64,000 bases of DNA from Chloroflexia bacterium SDU3-3 (GCA_009268125.1 WBOU01000001.1:372001-436000); one strand, 5' to 3'; numbered from the stretch's first letter, positions 34,514 to 42,930 are shown. The notes: generated by a model not told the origin, from the sequence alone. Made by a program: numbers and translations.

Positions 34514-36067
34514 ATGTCCATAACCAATATCCGCTGGGGCTCGCTGATCCCGTGCGCACTCGTGGCCGCCGTGCTCAGCTCGTGCAGCGGAGCCACCGCA
34601 CCCGCCGCCACCGAGGCACCCGCCGCTGGCAACGCCACCGAGGCACCTGTGTCCGCCACCCAGGCTCCCGCCGCAGCCGACGCCACCACAGCCGCACCCG
34701 CAGCCGACGCCGCCACCGCACCCGCAGCGGCAGGCGTACTGCCGTCCATCATCAAGATGCCCGAGCAGATCGCCGGGGGCCGCCCCGTGACCATCTCGGT
34801 GGTGGGCAAGCCCGCCGAGTCGCAGCCCGAGTCGCTGGCCAGCTGGACCGCCCAGGTCGAGCGCTTCGAGAAGCGCTACCCCAACGTCACGATCAACGGC
34901 ACCGACTACGCCTACAGCCCCGACACCTTCGCCACCCTCGTGGCCGGCAAGCAGGTGCCCACGCTCTTCGAAGTCTACCTCTCCGACCCGTCGAAGATCA
35001 TCGACCAGGGCATCGCCGCCGACCTGACCAGCGTGTTCGACGCCAACAAGCTGCAGGATGTGTTCAACCCCAACATCCTCTCGATCACCTCGAAGGATGG
35101 CAAGGTGTACGGCATCCCGCGCTTCGCCTACGCCATGGGCCTTGGCTACAACCTCCAGATGCTCAAAGACGCCGGGTTCAGCGCGCCGCCCAAGACATGG
35201 GAGGAGCTGGCGACCATGGCGCAGAAGCTGACCAAGCGCGATGAGGGCGTCGCCGGGTTCTCGTTCATCACCGACGGCAGCGGCGCGTCGGGCTGGCAGT
35301 TCACCACGCTGGCCTACACCTGGGGCGCGAAGCAGGGCAGCATCGTGAAGCAGAACGCCGACGGCAGCTACACCGCCGGGTTCGCCGAGGGCGCGCCGGT
35401 GGATGCCATGCAGTATGTGAAGGATCTGCGCTGGAAGTACGACGTGCTGCCGCGCGAGAACCTGAACTGGAACCGCAACGGCGAGGCGCTGGCCACGGGC
35501 CGCGCGGCCATGGTGGTGATCGCGGGCGACCAGTACACCTGGATCCGCACCACCTTCCCCGATGTAGACATGAGCCAGTTCGGCTATGCGCCGCTGCCCG
35601 CAGGCCCGGATGGCAAGAGCGTCTCACTGGTGGGCGGCAACATCGCCATGGTCAGCGCCAGCGCCAGCGACGACGAGAAGGAGGCCGCCGCCTACTTCCG
35701 CCTGTGGACACAGTTCGACCCCAGCGAGATCCAGATCGGCTACGACAACAGTAAGAAAGACCCGACCGTGGTAGTGGGCCAGCCGGTGCTGCCGCTCTAC
35801 GTGGGCGACTACCAGAAGGCCGCGCAGGCGCTCCAGGCCCAGTACGCCAACCTGCCGGTGGCCAACTACGCCCCGTTCATCGACGCCGTGACGGCGGAGC
35901 AGGTGAGCCTTGAGCCGGAGCCTGCGACCGCCGGGCAGGAGTACTACGCCGCGATCGGCACCGTGGTCAGCAGCATCCTCACCGATCAGTCGGTGGAGCC
36001 TGCCGCCGCGATGAAGGGCGCGTCGGACACGTTCCAGGCCAACGTGCTCAATCTGCTGAAGAAGTAG
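34514..36067 (+). CDS. ABC sugar-binding lipoprotein of the operon
   Basis: 517 residues, ATG at 34514 with gaggag upstream. Signal peptide with lipobox LSSC at about 20-23, a long Ala/Pro/Thr linker to about residue 75, then a CUT1-type binding domain (RPVTISVVGKPAESQ, VAGKQVPTLFEVYLSDPSK, GIPRFAYAMGLGYNLQML, VVIAGDQYTWIRTTFP). It captures an oligosaccharide, by context a glucoside or maltodextrin-like molecule, for the permease pair at 38619-40421. First gene of the operon; a strong hairpin after its stop probably keeps its message in excess. Confidence 0.95.
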   Translation: MSITNIRWGSLIPCALVAAVLSSCSGATAPAATEAPAAGNATEAPVSATQAPAAADATTAAPAADAATAPAAAGVLPSIIKMPEQIAGGRPVTISVVGKPAESQPESLASWTAQVERFEKRYPNVTINGTDYAYSPDTFATLVAGKQVPTLFEVYLSDPSKIIDQGIAADLTSVFDANKLQDVFNPNILSITSKDGKVYGIPRFAYAMGLGYNLQMLKDAGFSAPPKTWEELATMAQKLTKRDEGVAGFSFITDGSGASGWQFTTLAYTWGAKQGSIVKQNADGSYTAGFAEGAPVDAMQYVKDLRWKYDVLPRENLNWNRNGEALATGRAAMVVIAGDQYTWIRTTFPDVDMSQFGYAPLPAGPDGKSVSLVGGNIAMVSASASDDEKEAAAYFRLWTQFDPSEIQIGYDNSKKDPTVVVGQPVLPLYVGDYQKAAQALQAQYANLPVANYAPFIDAVTAEQVSLEPEPATAGQEYYAAIGTVVSSILTDQSVEPAAAMKGASDTFQANVLNLLKK

Positions 36068-36085
36068 CGATCGCGCCGTATATCA

Positions 36086-36124
36086 CATCTTCTGCGGGAA
36101 GCGACATGCTTCCCGCAGAAGATG
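36086..36124 (+). promoter_or_regulatory. Intercistronic hairpin after the binding-protein gene
   Basis: Arms 36086-36102 and 36108-36124 pair perfectly over 17 bp (catcttctgcgggaagc) around gacat. No U-tract follows directly, so it is more likely a 3' mRNA stabiliser or partial terminator than a full stop. That is a known way to give high binding-protein and lower downstream expression. Confidence 0.75.
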
Positions 36125-36209
36125 CGATCTTCTGAAAAAAAGCACATCCTCTGCGCATGTGTCAAAAGAAGAAGAAAAGCTCCCTTTTGTCCTTTGGAGA
36201 AAATACCCT

Positions 36210-38561
36210 ATGAGCGGTTCATTCAAACAACTTGGCGCGGTGCAGTCGCACCGCCTCGAAGGCAGCACGCTGAGCCTGGCATTTGGCGGGCCGGTGCTTG
36301 CGATCACCACGCTGACCGACCAGATCATGCGAGTGAGGCTGGCCCCCACAGGCAGCTTCGCGCCGCGCCGCTCGTGGGCGGTGGCCGCCCCCGACGAGGA
36401 GTTCCCCGGCGCAGCCGCCCAGGTGGCGCACGAGGGCGGGGTGATCACGCTGCGCACGGCGGCGCTGGCGGCCCATGTGGATACGGCCACGGGTGCGCTG
36501 CGCTTCACCACGGCGGATGGCCGCGCGTTCTGCGCCGACGAGGTCGGGGCCGAGTGGCAGGACGGCGGCGGCCAGGTGCGCTGCGCCAAGCAGATCGCGG
36601 CGGGCGAGCACTTCTACGGCTTCGGCGAGCGCACCGGCCAACTGGACAAGCGCGGCCAGCTGCTGAGCAACTGGACCACCGACCAGTACCGCTACGGCCC
36701 CTGCACCGACCCGCTGTATATCGCCATCCCCACCTTCATGGCGCTGCGGCCTGGCCTGGCCTACGGCGTATTCTTCAACAACACCTGGCGCAGCAGCTTC
36801 GACGTGGGCGCGGCCCGCGCGGGCGCGCTGCAGATCTGGGCCGAGGGCGGCGAGCTAGACTATTATGTCGTGTATGGCCCGCGCCCCGAGGCGGTATCGC
36901 AGGGCCTCGCGCAGATCTTGGGCACCATGCCGCTGCCGCCACGCTGGGCGCTGGGCTACCACCAGAGCCGCTGGAGCTACGGCAGCGACGCCGAGACCCG
37001 CCAGCTGGCCGAGCAGTTCCGCAGCCGCCAGATCCCGCTGGACGCCATCCACCTCGACATCGACTATATGCGCGGCTACCGCGACTTCACCTGGAACGAC
37101 GAGGCCTTCCCCGACCCCGCCGCCCTGGTGGCCGACCTGCGGCGCGCGGGCGTGCGCGTGGTGCCGATCATCGACGCGGGCGTGAAGGCCGACCCCGAGT
37201 ACGGCGTGTTTATCGACGGCAGCGAGCGCGACATGTTTCTGCGCCGCGCCGACGGCGAGGTGTTTCACGGCTACGTGTGGCCCGACGACTCGGTGTTCGC
37301 CGACTTCCTGCGGCCCGAGGTGCGCGCGTGGTGGGGCCAGCAGCAGCGCCCGCTGGCCGAGCTGGGCATCGGCGGCATCTGGAACGACATGAACGAGCCG
37401 ACCGTGTTCGACCTGCCCTTCAGCCAGGGCGGCGGGCTGCCCCACACCATCGACCTGGATGCGCCCCAGGGGCCTGCGGGCGAGCAGACCACCCACGCCG
37501 AGGTGCACAACCTCTACGGCTCGAACATGGCCCAGGCATCCTACCAGGGCATGCGGATGGTGAGCGACGAGCGGCCCTTCGTGCTCACGCGCTCGGGCTT
37601 CGCGGGGGTGCAGCGCTGGAGCGCCTGCTGGATGGGCGACAACTGCTCGCGCTGGGAGCATATGGAGATGACCATGCCCCAGCTGATGAACATGGGGCTC
37701 TCGGGCGTGCCGTTCGTGGGCACCGATATCGGCGGCTTCTACGATAACGCCACCGGCGAGCTGTTCGCGCGCTGGATGCAGCTGGGCGCGCTGGTGCCGT
37801 TCGCGCGCGGGCACTCGACGGCGGGCACCGCACGCCACGAGCCGTGGGCCTTCGGGCCGGAGGTGGAGGCGATCTGCCGCGAGTACCTGGCCCTGCGCTA
37901 CCGGCTGATGCCCTACCTCTACAGCCTGTTCTGGGAGGCATCGCAGCGCGGCACACCGGTGATGCGCCCGCTGCTCTACCACTTCCCCGACGACACCGCC
38001 ACCTACGGCATCCACGACCAGTTCATGCTCGGCCCATGGCTGCTGGCCGCGCCGGTCTACCACGCCGACCAGCGCTGCCGCCACGTCTACCTGCCCGAGG
38101 GCACCTGGCACGACTGGTGGACCGGCGAGGTGACAAGCGGCCCGGCACACATCCTGGCCCAGGCCCCGCTGGAGCGCATGCCGCTGTATGTGCGCGGCGG
38201 CGCGATCGTGGCCAGCGGCCCGGCCAGCCTGCACGCGCATGAAGGCCCGCTGGCCGCGCTGACCCTAGACATCTACCCCGGCGATGGCGAGTGGACCCAC
38301 TACGATGATGACGGCATCAGCTTCGCCTACGAGCGCGGCGAGTGCAGCACCACCCGCTACCGCGTGGGCCGCACCCCACAGGGCCTGCGCTTCGAGGCCC
38401 AGCCCCGCCAGGGCAGCTACCGCGTGCCGCCTCGCCCGCTGACCCTGCGCTTCCACGGCGCGGCGGCCCAGGGCGGCGGCTACGACGCGGCGACCCAGGT
38501 GCTGACGGTGGAGCGGCGCGACGACGGCCAGCCCTTCCAGCTCGACATCGCCCTTGCCTAG
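36210..38561 (+). CDS. Glycoside hydrolase family 31 alpha-glucosidase-like enzyme
   Basis: 783 residues from MSGSFKQLGAVQSHR; the ATG at 36210 follows tttggag, while the upstream GTG at 36159 has no better site. N-terminal beta-sandwich, then the barrel from about 250 (WALGYHQSRWSYGSDAE, LDAIHLDIDYMRGYRDFTW). Nucleophile D393 in WNDMNEPTVF; acid/base D506 in GTDIGGF; further HSTAGTARHEPWAFG and LLAAPVYH. The C-terminal beta domains are complete. No signal peptide, so it is cytosolic and hydrolyses the imported alpha-glucoside or alpha-xyloside. Confidence 0.95.
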   Translation: MSGSFKQLGAVQSHRLEGSTLSLAFGGPVLAITTLTDQIMRVRLAPTGSFAPRRSWAVAAPDEEFPGAAAQVAHEGGVITLRTAALAAHVDTATGALRFTTADGRAFCADEVGAEWQDGGGQVRCAKQIAAGEHFYGFGERTGQLDKRGQLLSNWTTDQYRYGPCTDPLYIAIPTFMALRPGLAYGVFFNNTWRSSFDVGAARAGALQIWAEGGELDYYVVYGPRPEAVSQGLAQILGTMPLPPRWALGYHQSRWSYGSDAETRQLAEQFRSRQIPLDAIHLDIDYMRGYRDFTWNDEAFPDPAALVADLRRAGVRVVPIIDAGVKADPEYGVFIDGSERDMFLRRADGEVFHGYVWPDDSVFADFLRPEVRAWWGQQQRPLAELGIGGIWNDMNEPTVFDLPFSQGGGLPHTIDLDAPQGPAGEQTTHAEVHNLYGSNMAQASYQGMRMVSDERPFVLTRSGFAGVQRWSACWMGDNCSRWEHMEMTMPQLMNMGLSGVPFVGTDIGGFYDNATGELFARWMQLGALVPFARGHSTAGTARHEPWAFGPEVEAICREYLALRYRLMPYLYSLFWEASQRGTPVMRPLLYHFPDDTATYGIHDQFMLGPWLLAAPVYHADQRCRHVYLPEGTWHDWWTGEVTSGPAHILAQAPLERMPLYVRGGAIVASGPASLHAHEGPLAALTLDIYPGDGEWTHYDDDGISFAYERGECSTTRYRVGRTPQGLRFEAQPRQGSYRVPPRPLTLRFHGAAAQGGGYDAATQVLTVERRDDGQPFQLDIALA

Positions 38562-38618
38562 CAGCTCTACCGCCGCGCCCAGGTGTGCTGGTCGCGGCGG
38601 CTCAAGAAAGCTAAAGAA

Positions 38619-39533
38619 ATGCGATCTTCGACGATCCCCTCAGCCAAAGCCCCGGCCATCAAGCGCCGCCGCATCCGCTGGCGCGAGCAGATCCCGGCGT
38701 GGCTGTTCTTGCTGCCCGCCCTGGTGGTGTTCGCCTACTTTGTCTGGTACCCCATGCTGGTGGCGATCGGCTACAGCTTCCAGCACGTGAGCCTGGTGGG
38801 CGAGTCGACCTGGGTTGGCCTCTCGAACTACCAGCGCATGCTCGCCGACCCGCTGTTCGTAACGGCCTGGCAGAACATTTTCAACTACACCCTGCTCAGC
38901 CTGGTGTTCGGCTTCTTCGTGCCGGTGCTGCTGGCGCTGATGATCAACGAGATGCGCCGCGCCACGCCGTTCTTCCAGCTGGTCTACTACCTGCCCACGC
39001 TCATCCCCGTCACCATCGCGCTGCTGGTCTGGCGGCAGATCTACGCCCCCGAGGGCGGCCTGCTCAACAGCCTGCTGCAGATGGTGTCGCTACCGCCGCA
39101 GCTGTGGCTGCAGAACCCCGCGCTGGCCAAGTTCGCGATCGTGATCATCATGACATGGGCTGGGGCGGGCGGCACCGTGCTGATCTACCTGGCCGCGCTG
39201 CAGGACATCCCCATGGAGCTGTACGAGGCCGCCGAGCTAGATGGCTTCGGCCCCTGGCAGCGCGTGCGCTACATCGCCATCCCCAACCTAGCATCCAAGA
39301 TGCAGGTGCTGCTGGTGCTGCAGATCATCGCCGTGGTGCAGGTGTTCGCCGAGCCAATGCTGCTGACCGAGGGCGGCCCGGCCAACAGCACGCTGACGCC
39401 AGTGCTGGCCAGCTACCGCATCGCCTTCCTGCAGAACGACTTTGGGCTGGCCTCGGCCTGGAGCATCACGCTGCTGGTGGTGCTCTCGATCTTCTCGATC
39501 ATCCACGTGTGGGCTTCCAACCGCAACAGCTAG
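38619..39533 (+). CDS. ABC sugar permease, MalF-like
   Basis: 304 residues from the ATG at 38619; an in-frame GTG at 38583 lies within a ccgccgcg/cgcggcgg hairpin and was not chosen. Six transmembrane segments are predicted (first: AWLFLLPALVVFAYFVWYP). The cytoplasmic EAA loop reads YEAAELDGFGPWQRVRYIAIP. Partner of the next permease and the binding protein in a CUT1 importer; the ATPase is not in the window and is probably a shared MsiK-like protein. Confidence 0.94.
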   Translation: MRSSTIPSAKAPAIKRRRIRWREQIPAWLFLLPALVVFAYFVWYPMLVAIGYSFQHVSLVGESTWVGLSNYQRMLADPLFVTAWQNIFNYTLLSLVFGFFVPVLLALMINEMRRATPFFQLVYYLPTLIPVTIALLVWRQIYAPEGGLLNSLLQMVSLPPQLWLQNPALAKFAIVIIMTWAGAGGTVLIYLAALQDIPMELYEAAELDGFGPWQRVRYIAIPNLASKMQVLLVLQIIAVVQVFAEPMLLTEGGPANSTLTPVLASYRIAFLQNDFGLASAWSITLLVVLSIFSIIHVWASNRNS

Positions 39534-39542
39534 GAGTTTGCC

Positions 39543-40421
39543 ATGAGCACAGTACAACGCGGTATCCTCTCGCACACCGAGGCGCGCTCGCTGGGCGGTC
39601 GGCTGACCTACTGGCTGATCTTCGCCTTTCTGCTGGCCCTGAGCCTGGCCTTCGTGTTCCCGTTCTTCTACGCGCTCACCGCCGGGCTGAAGAACAGCGC
39701 CGAGATCTACCGCCCCGGCCTGAACCTGCTGCCCAAGGTGGCGCAGTGGAAGAACTACGCCGACGCCTGGCAGCGCTTCAACATGCTGGGCATGTTCCGC
39801 AACAGCTTCGCGGTGGCGCTGGGCGGCGTGGCGGGACAGCTGCTGATCTCGTCGCTGGCGGCCTATAGCCTGGCGCGGCTGAAGCCGGTGGGCGGCAAGC
39901 TGATGCTGCTGATCTTCCTGATGAGCCTGGCCATCCCCGGCATCGCCTACATCATCCCGCTCTACATCACGCTGGTGCGGCTGCCCATCCTGAACATCAG
40001 CCTGCTGAACAACTACTGGGGCCTGTGGCTGCCCTACTCGGTCAGCGCCTTCGCCATCCTGATGCTCAAGAACTTCTTCGAGCAGATCCCACAGGATATC
40101 TACGATGCGGCGGCGGTGGATGGAGCCTCGCCGCTGCGGATCTTCTTCACGATCACGCTGCCGCTCTCGCGCTCGATCCTGCTGATCCTGGCGATGCTGA
40201 GCTTCGTGGGCCTGTGGAAGGATTTCATGCTGCCGCTGCTGGTGCTGCGCGAGGCCAGCCTGCAGCCGATCACGGTGCGGCTCTACACGCTGGTGCAGAA
40301 CTTCCCGCAGAACCTGCAGCTGGCGGCGGCGTTTATGGCGATGGTGCCGCCGCTGATCGTGGCGTTCTTGATGCAGCGCTATATGAAGGGCGGCATGCTG
40401 CTGGGCAGCGTGAAGGGCTAG
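39543..40421 (+). CDS. ABC sugar permease, MalG-like
   Basis: 292 residues, ATG at 39543 with taggag upstream and 9 bp after the previous stop. Six membrane segments (first: YWLIFAFLLALSLAFVFPFF). The EAA loop is IYDAAAVDGASPLRIFFTI. It ends with FLMQRYMKGGMLLGSVKG, the conserved MalG-type C-terminus that contacts the ATPase. Last recognisable gene of the operon; the tandem repeat region begins 22 bp after its stop. Confidence 0.95.
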   Translation: MSTVQRGILSHTEARSLGGRLTYWLIFAFLLALSLAFVFPFFYALTAGLKNSAEIYRPGLNLLPKVAQWKNYADAWQRFNMLGMFRNSFAVALGGVAGQLLISSLAAYSLARLKPVGGKLMLLIFLMSLAIPGIAYIIPLYITLVRLPILNISLLNNYWGLWLPYSVSAFAILMLKNFFEQIPQDIYDAAAVDGASPLRIFFTITLPLSRSILLILAMLSFVGLWKDFMLPLLVLREASLQPITVRLYTLVQNFPQNLQLAAAFMAMVPPLIVAFLMQRYMKGGMLLGSVKG

Positions 40422-40434
40422 CGGCGCTGGTTTG

Positions 40435-40842
40435 ATGATCAAGCTCGTTGGATTGGCAATAGAACTCGTCTGCACGACGATGAATCTTGTCGGATTGGCA
40501 ACATATCTCGTTGGATTGGCAATAGAACTCGTTGGCGCGACGGTGAATCTTGTCGGATTGGCAACATATCTCGTTGGATTGGCAATAGAACTCGTTGGCG
40601 CGACGGTGAATCTTGTCGGATTGGCAACATATCTCGTTGGATTAGCAATCAATCTCGTTCGCGCGACAACTGATCTCGTCGGATTGTCGACAAAACTTGT
40701 TGGATTGGCAATACATCTCGTTTGCTCGGCGGTGAATCTTGTTTGCTCGGCGTTCAAACATGGTGCCAATTCTGCGATAGCGGGTTCTTGTTGTTGTTTG
40801 GTGTGTGCCCTGCGCGGGCGGCGGCTAGGGGCCTGCCCCTAG
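40435..40842 (+). CDS. Possible protein encoded by 21-bp heptad repeat
   Basis: An open frame of 135 codons from the ATG at 40435, only 13 bp behind the permease stop, no clear ribosome site. Codons 4-108 are fifteen seven-residue units, mostly LVGLAIE, LVGATVN and LVGLATY, giving hydrophobic residues at heptad positions a and d. The tail then runs into a dispersed repeat (CCCLVCALRGRRLGACP), which looks untranslated. The absence of stops follows automatically from a 21-bp unit without a stop, so coding is unproven. Minus-strand frames are open as well. Confidence 0.25.
   Translation: MIKLVGLAIELVCTTMNLVGLATYLVGLAIELVGATVNLVGLATYLVGLAIELVGATVNLVGLATYLVGLAINLVRATTDLVGLSTKLVGLAIHLVCSAVNLVCSAFKHGANSAIAGSCCCLVCALRGRRLGACP
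40444..40758 (+). repeat. Tandem array of fifteen 21-bp units
   Basis: Exactly 315 bp, every unit 21 bp with no indel. Units begin CTCGTT, CTCGTC, CTTGTC or CTTGTT. They alternate in a three-unit cycle of 63 bp, and units 4-6 (40507-40569) and 7-9 (40570-40632) are identical over all 63 bp. Divergence increases toward both ends, a pattern of recent internal expansion by unequal exchange. In the plus-strand reading frame of the array substitutions are often conservative. Confidence 0.95.
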
Positions 40843-40985
40843 CAACCCCGCGAGGGGGCGATGCCCCCTTCGATCCCCCAATTTTGGGCGTTCCCGTGCC
40901 GAAAACTGGCGGCTGGTGTTCGTGCATATGGCCATCAAAACACGAGCAGCACCTTCGCCGCATGGGCCGGGTGGGTAAGGTTCGC
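40805..40985 (+). repeat. Dispersed repeat, copy B (first copy at 1589)
   Basis: Shares gccctgcgcgggcggc, ggtgttcgtgcatatggcca and accttcgccgcatggg with the copy at 1589-1755, in the same order and orientation. The hairpin-forming front part (aggggcctgcccct) is preserved as structure although the sequence differs, which suggests that folding matters. Confidence 0.75.
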
Positions 40986-41009
40986 TCCGTCGCTCTTTTC
41001 CATGACATT

Positions 41010-41110
41010 TCGTTCCCTTGGTGCCTTGGTGTCTTGGTGGTAAACGGTTCTCGTTCCCTTCGCGTCTTCGCTTCTTCGTGGTGAAAAACCTTCGTGGTAA
41101 ATCGTTCTCT
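41010..41110 (+). repeat. Dispersed cttggtgtcttggtggtaaa family copy
   Basis: Reads ccttggtgccttggtgtctt, tggtggtaaacggttctcg and cttcgcgtcttcgcttcttc in close succession, ending gtggtaaatcg. Related copies lie near 1205, 29215, 34010 (inverted), 42830 and 58197 (inverted). Non-coding. From 41111 to 41232 only the regulator's leader remains. Confidence 0.75.
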
Positions 41111-41232
41111 CGCCTCGGCCCTGGTTATTTGACAAGCGGGCAGGGCATCGGTACTATCTCAGCAGAAAGTCGCAGCGCTCTGTAGCCACACCAGCCACGG
41201 GCACGGCGCGCGGCAGCGAGCATATTCGCCAT

Positions 41233-42381
41233 ATGACAAACCTAAAACAGATCGCCGATCTTGCCAATGTCTCTATCCTGACGGCGTACCAGGCGCTGCG
41301 CGAGTATGGCGAAGTAGCCGCCGACGTGCGGCAGCGCGTGCGCCACGCCGCCGACGAGTCGGGCTACACGCTCAACGTCACCATCCGCGATGTGGCCGCG
41401 CTGGCCGGGGTGTCGGTGGGCACGGTGTCGCATGTGCTGAACGACAGCCCGCTGACCAAGCCCGAGACGCGCCAGCGCGTGCTGCAGGCGATCAGCGACC
41501 TGGAGTACCGCCGCAACAGCATCGCGCGCGGCCTGAAGTCGAACCAGAGCCGCCTGATCGGCTACGCCTGGCACAGCGCCGAAGACCCCATCCGCCGCAA
41601 CACTCTGCTCGACCGCTTCCTCTACGACATCGCGCAGGCCGCCGAGTCGTGGGGCTACCACATCCTCACCTTCGCCCAGCCCGACCCCACCAGCATCCGC
41701 AGCTACGAGGAGCTGATCCAGATGACGCGGGTGGATGGCTTCGTGCTCTCGGACATCGCCTACAACGATGCGCGCATCGCCTACCTGCGCAAGACCGGGG
41801 TGCCGTTCGTGGCCTTCGGCCAGTCGCGCCCCGACTGGCAGATCCCCTCGGTGGATGTGGATGGCCAGCTGGGCATGCGCATGGCGGTGGAGCACCTGCT
41901 GGCGCGCGGGCACGAGCGGGTGGCGCTGCTGAGCTGGCCCGAGGGCGTGCGGATCGGCGACAGCCGCGCCCAGGGCTACATGGACGCCATGCGCAGCGCT
42001 GGCATCGAGCCGCCGCCGCAGTGGGTGGGGCACACCCGCAACGCGGTGGACCACGCGCTATTCGCCACCCAGCAGCTGCTGGCGGCCACACCGCGCCCCA
42101 CCGCCATCGCCTGCGCCAACGACGTGATGGCCTTCGGCGTGATGCGCTACCTAGAGCAGGCCGGCCTGCGCGTGGGCGTCGATGTGGCCGTGACCGGCTA
42201 CGACGACACGCCGGTGGCCGAGCTGCTGCAGCTCACGTCGGTGCGGCAGCCCACCGATGTGGTGGCGGTGCGCGTGATCGAGATGCTGATCGGCGAGATC
42301 CAGGAGACGCCGGTGGCGCGGCGCAATGTGCTGCTGGAGCCAAGCCTGGTGGTGCGGGCCAGCAGCCGCAGCCAGCGCTAG
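41233..42381 (+). CDS. LacI-family repressor with two N-terminal HTH domains
   Basis: 382 residues, about one HTH domain (46 residues) longer than usual. Residues 3-48 are a LacI-type HTH (LKQIADLANVSILTAYQALR, then VRQRVRHAADESGYTLN). Residues 49-105 repeat it in more canonical form (VTIRDVAALAGVSVGTVSHV, then TRQRVLQAISDLEYRRNSIA) with the hinge helix ARGLKSNQ. The periplasmic-binding-protein-like effector domain follows (IGYAWHSAED, VDGFVLSDIAYND, ALLSWPEGVRIGDSRAQGYMDA, AIACANDVMAFGVMRYL, VAVTGYDDTPVAEL). By position it most likely controls the operon at 34514-40421 through the two mirror operators. Confidence 0.95.
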   Translation: MTNLKQIADLANVSILTAYQALREYGEVAADVRQRVRHAADESGYTLNVTIRDVAALAGVSVGTVSHVLNDSPLTKPETRQRVLQAISDLEYRRNSIARGLKSNQSRLIGYAWHSAEDPIRRNTLLDRFLYDIAQAAESWGYHILTFAQPDPTSIRSYEELIQMTRVDGFVLSDIAYNDARIAYLRKTGVPFVAFGQSRPDWQIPSVDVDGQLGMRMAVEHLLARGHERVALLSWPEGVRIGDSRAQGYMDAMRSAGIEPPPQWVGHTRNAVDHALFATQQLLAATPRPTAIACANDVMAFGVMRYLEQAGLRVGVDVAVTGYDDTPVAELLQLTSVRQPTDVVAVRVIEMLIGEIQETPVARRNVLLEPSLVVRASSRSQR

Positions 42382-42383
42382 GG

Positions 42384-42415
42384 GGTCGGCGCGCTGGTAT
42401 GCGCCAGGGCCGACC
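42384..42415 (+). terminator. Hairpin after the repressor gene
   Basis: GGTCGGC (42384-42390) and GCCGACC (42409-42415) enclose an inner CTGG/CCAG stem. No U-tract follows, so it is either a factor-dependent terminator or a message-end stabiliser. Confidence 0.5.
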
Positions 42416-42619
42416 GGGCAACGCTCCAAGCATTTGCCGACGGGCGGCGCGGGTGCGCTACGAGGGATGGTGGCTCGATGAGCTGGGTGGATGCCCTGCT
42501 AGTGTCCCTTTTCACGGGCGTTCCTCTACTTTCTTTGGTGCCCATGCGCGGGCGGCACCGATGCTCTCACATTGCGGTCATCGCCTCCGATCCGATGACT
42601 GCAATGATCCGCAACGGGT

Positions 42620-42792
42620 GTAGGGGCGGGTCTGGTGCCCGCCCCATCGCAGGCCGCCGCAGGCATCGAACGCCAACCGATGAGAACAGCGCGTGGCGAT
42701 GCAGATCTGCTTCGCGTTCATCGGCGTCATCGAATGCCCCTGCGATGGATACGATGAAACACGGCGTGGGCGGGCACCAGACCCGCCCCTAC
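42620..42792. mobile_element. MITE-like element, copy 2
   Basis: 173 bp with perfect 24-bp terminal inverted repeats (42620-42643 and 42769-42792) starting gtaggggcgggtctggtg. The interior matches copy 1 at 20955 (gcaggcatcgaacgccaacc, gcttcgcgttcatcggcgtc). Non-coding. The surrounding stretch 42416-42930 has no gene; near 42484 a fragment of the copy A/B repeat (gggtggatgccctgc) is visible. Confidence 0.8.
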
Positions 42793-42824
42793 GTCACTGA
42801 ACGCGTCGCGTGCATGAGCAACAC

Positions 42825-42910
42825 CTTTTGCCCCCTTGGTGTCTTGGAGTCTTGGTGGTAAAACCATTTTCCCCTTCGCGCCTTCGTGTCCTCGTGGTAA
42901 ACGGTTCTCT
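42825..42910 (+). repeat. Dispersed cttggtgtcttggtggtaaa family copy
   Basis: Reads ccccttggtgtcttggagtc, ttggtggtaaaacc and ccttcgcgccttcgtgtcct in sequence. It lies directly behind MITE copy 2, the same order of repeat types seen at 58197-58290 in inverted form. Confidence 0.75.
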
Positions 42911-42930
42911 ACCCGACCGGCCTGCGCGAG

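Noticed and set aside
36855-38240. Leftward open frame of 461 codons
   Set aside because: Antisense to the GH31 enzyme, whose catalytic motifs are intact.
39288-40769. Leftward open frame of 493 codons covering the permeases and the 21-bp array
   Set aside because: The part over the permeases is a shadow of genes with EAA motifs. The repeat part is open only because the 21-bp unit has no stop on either strand.
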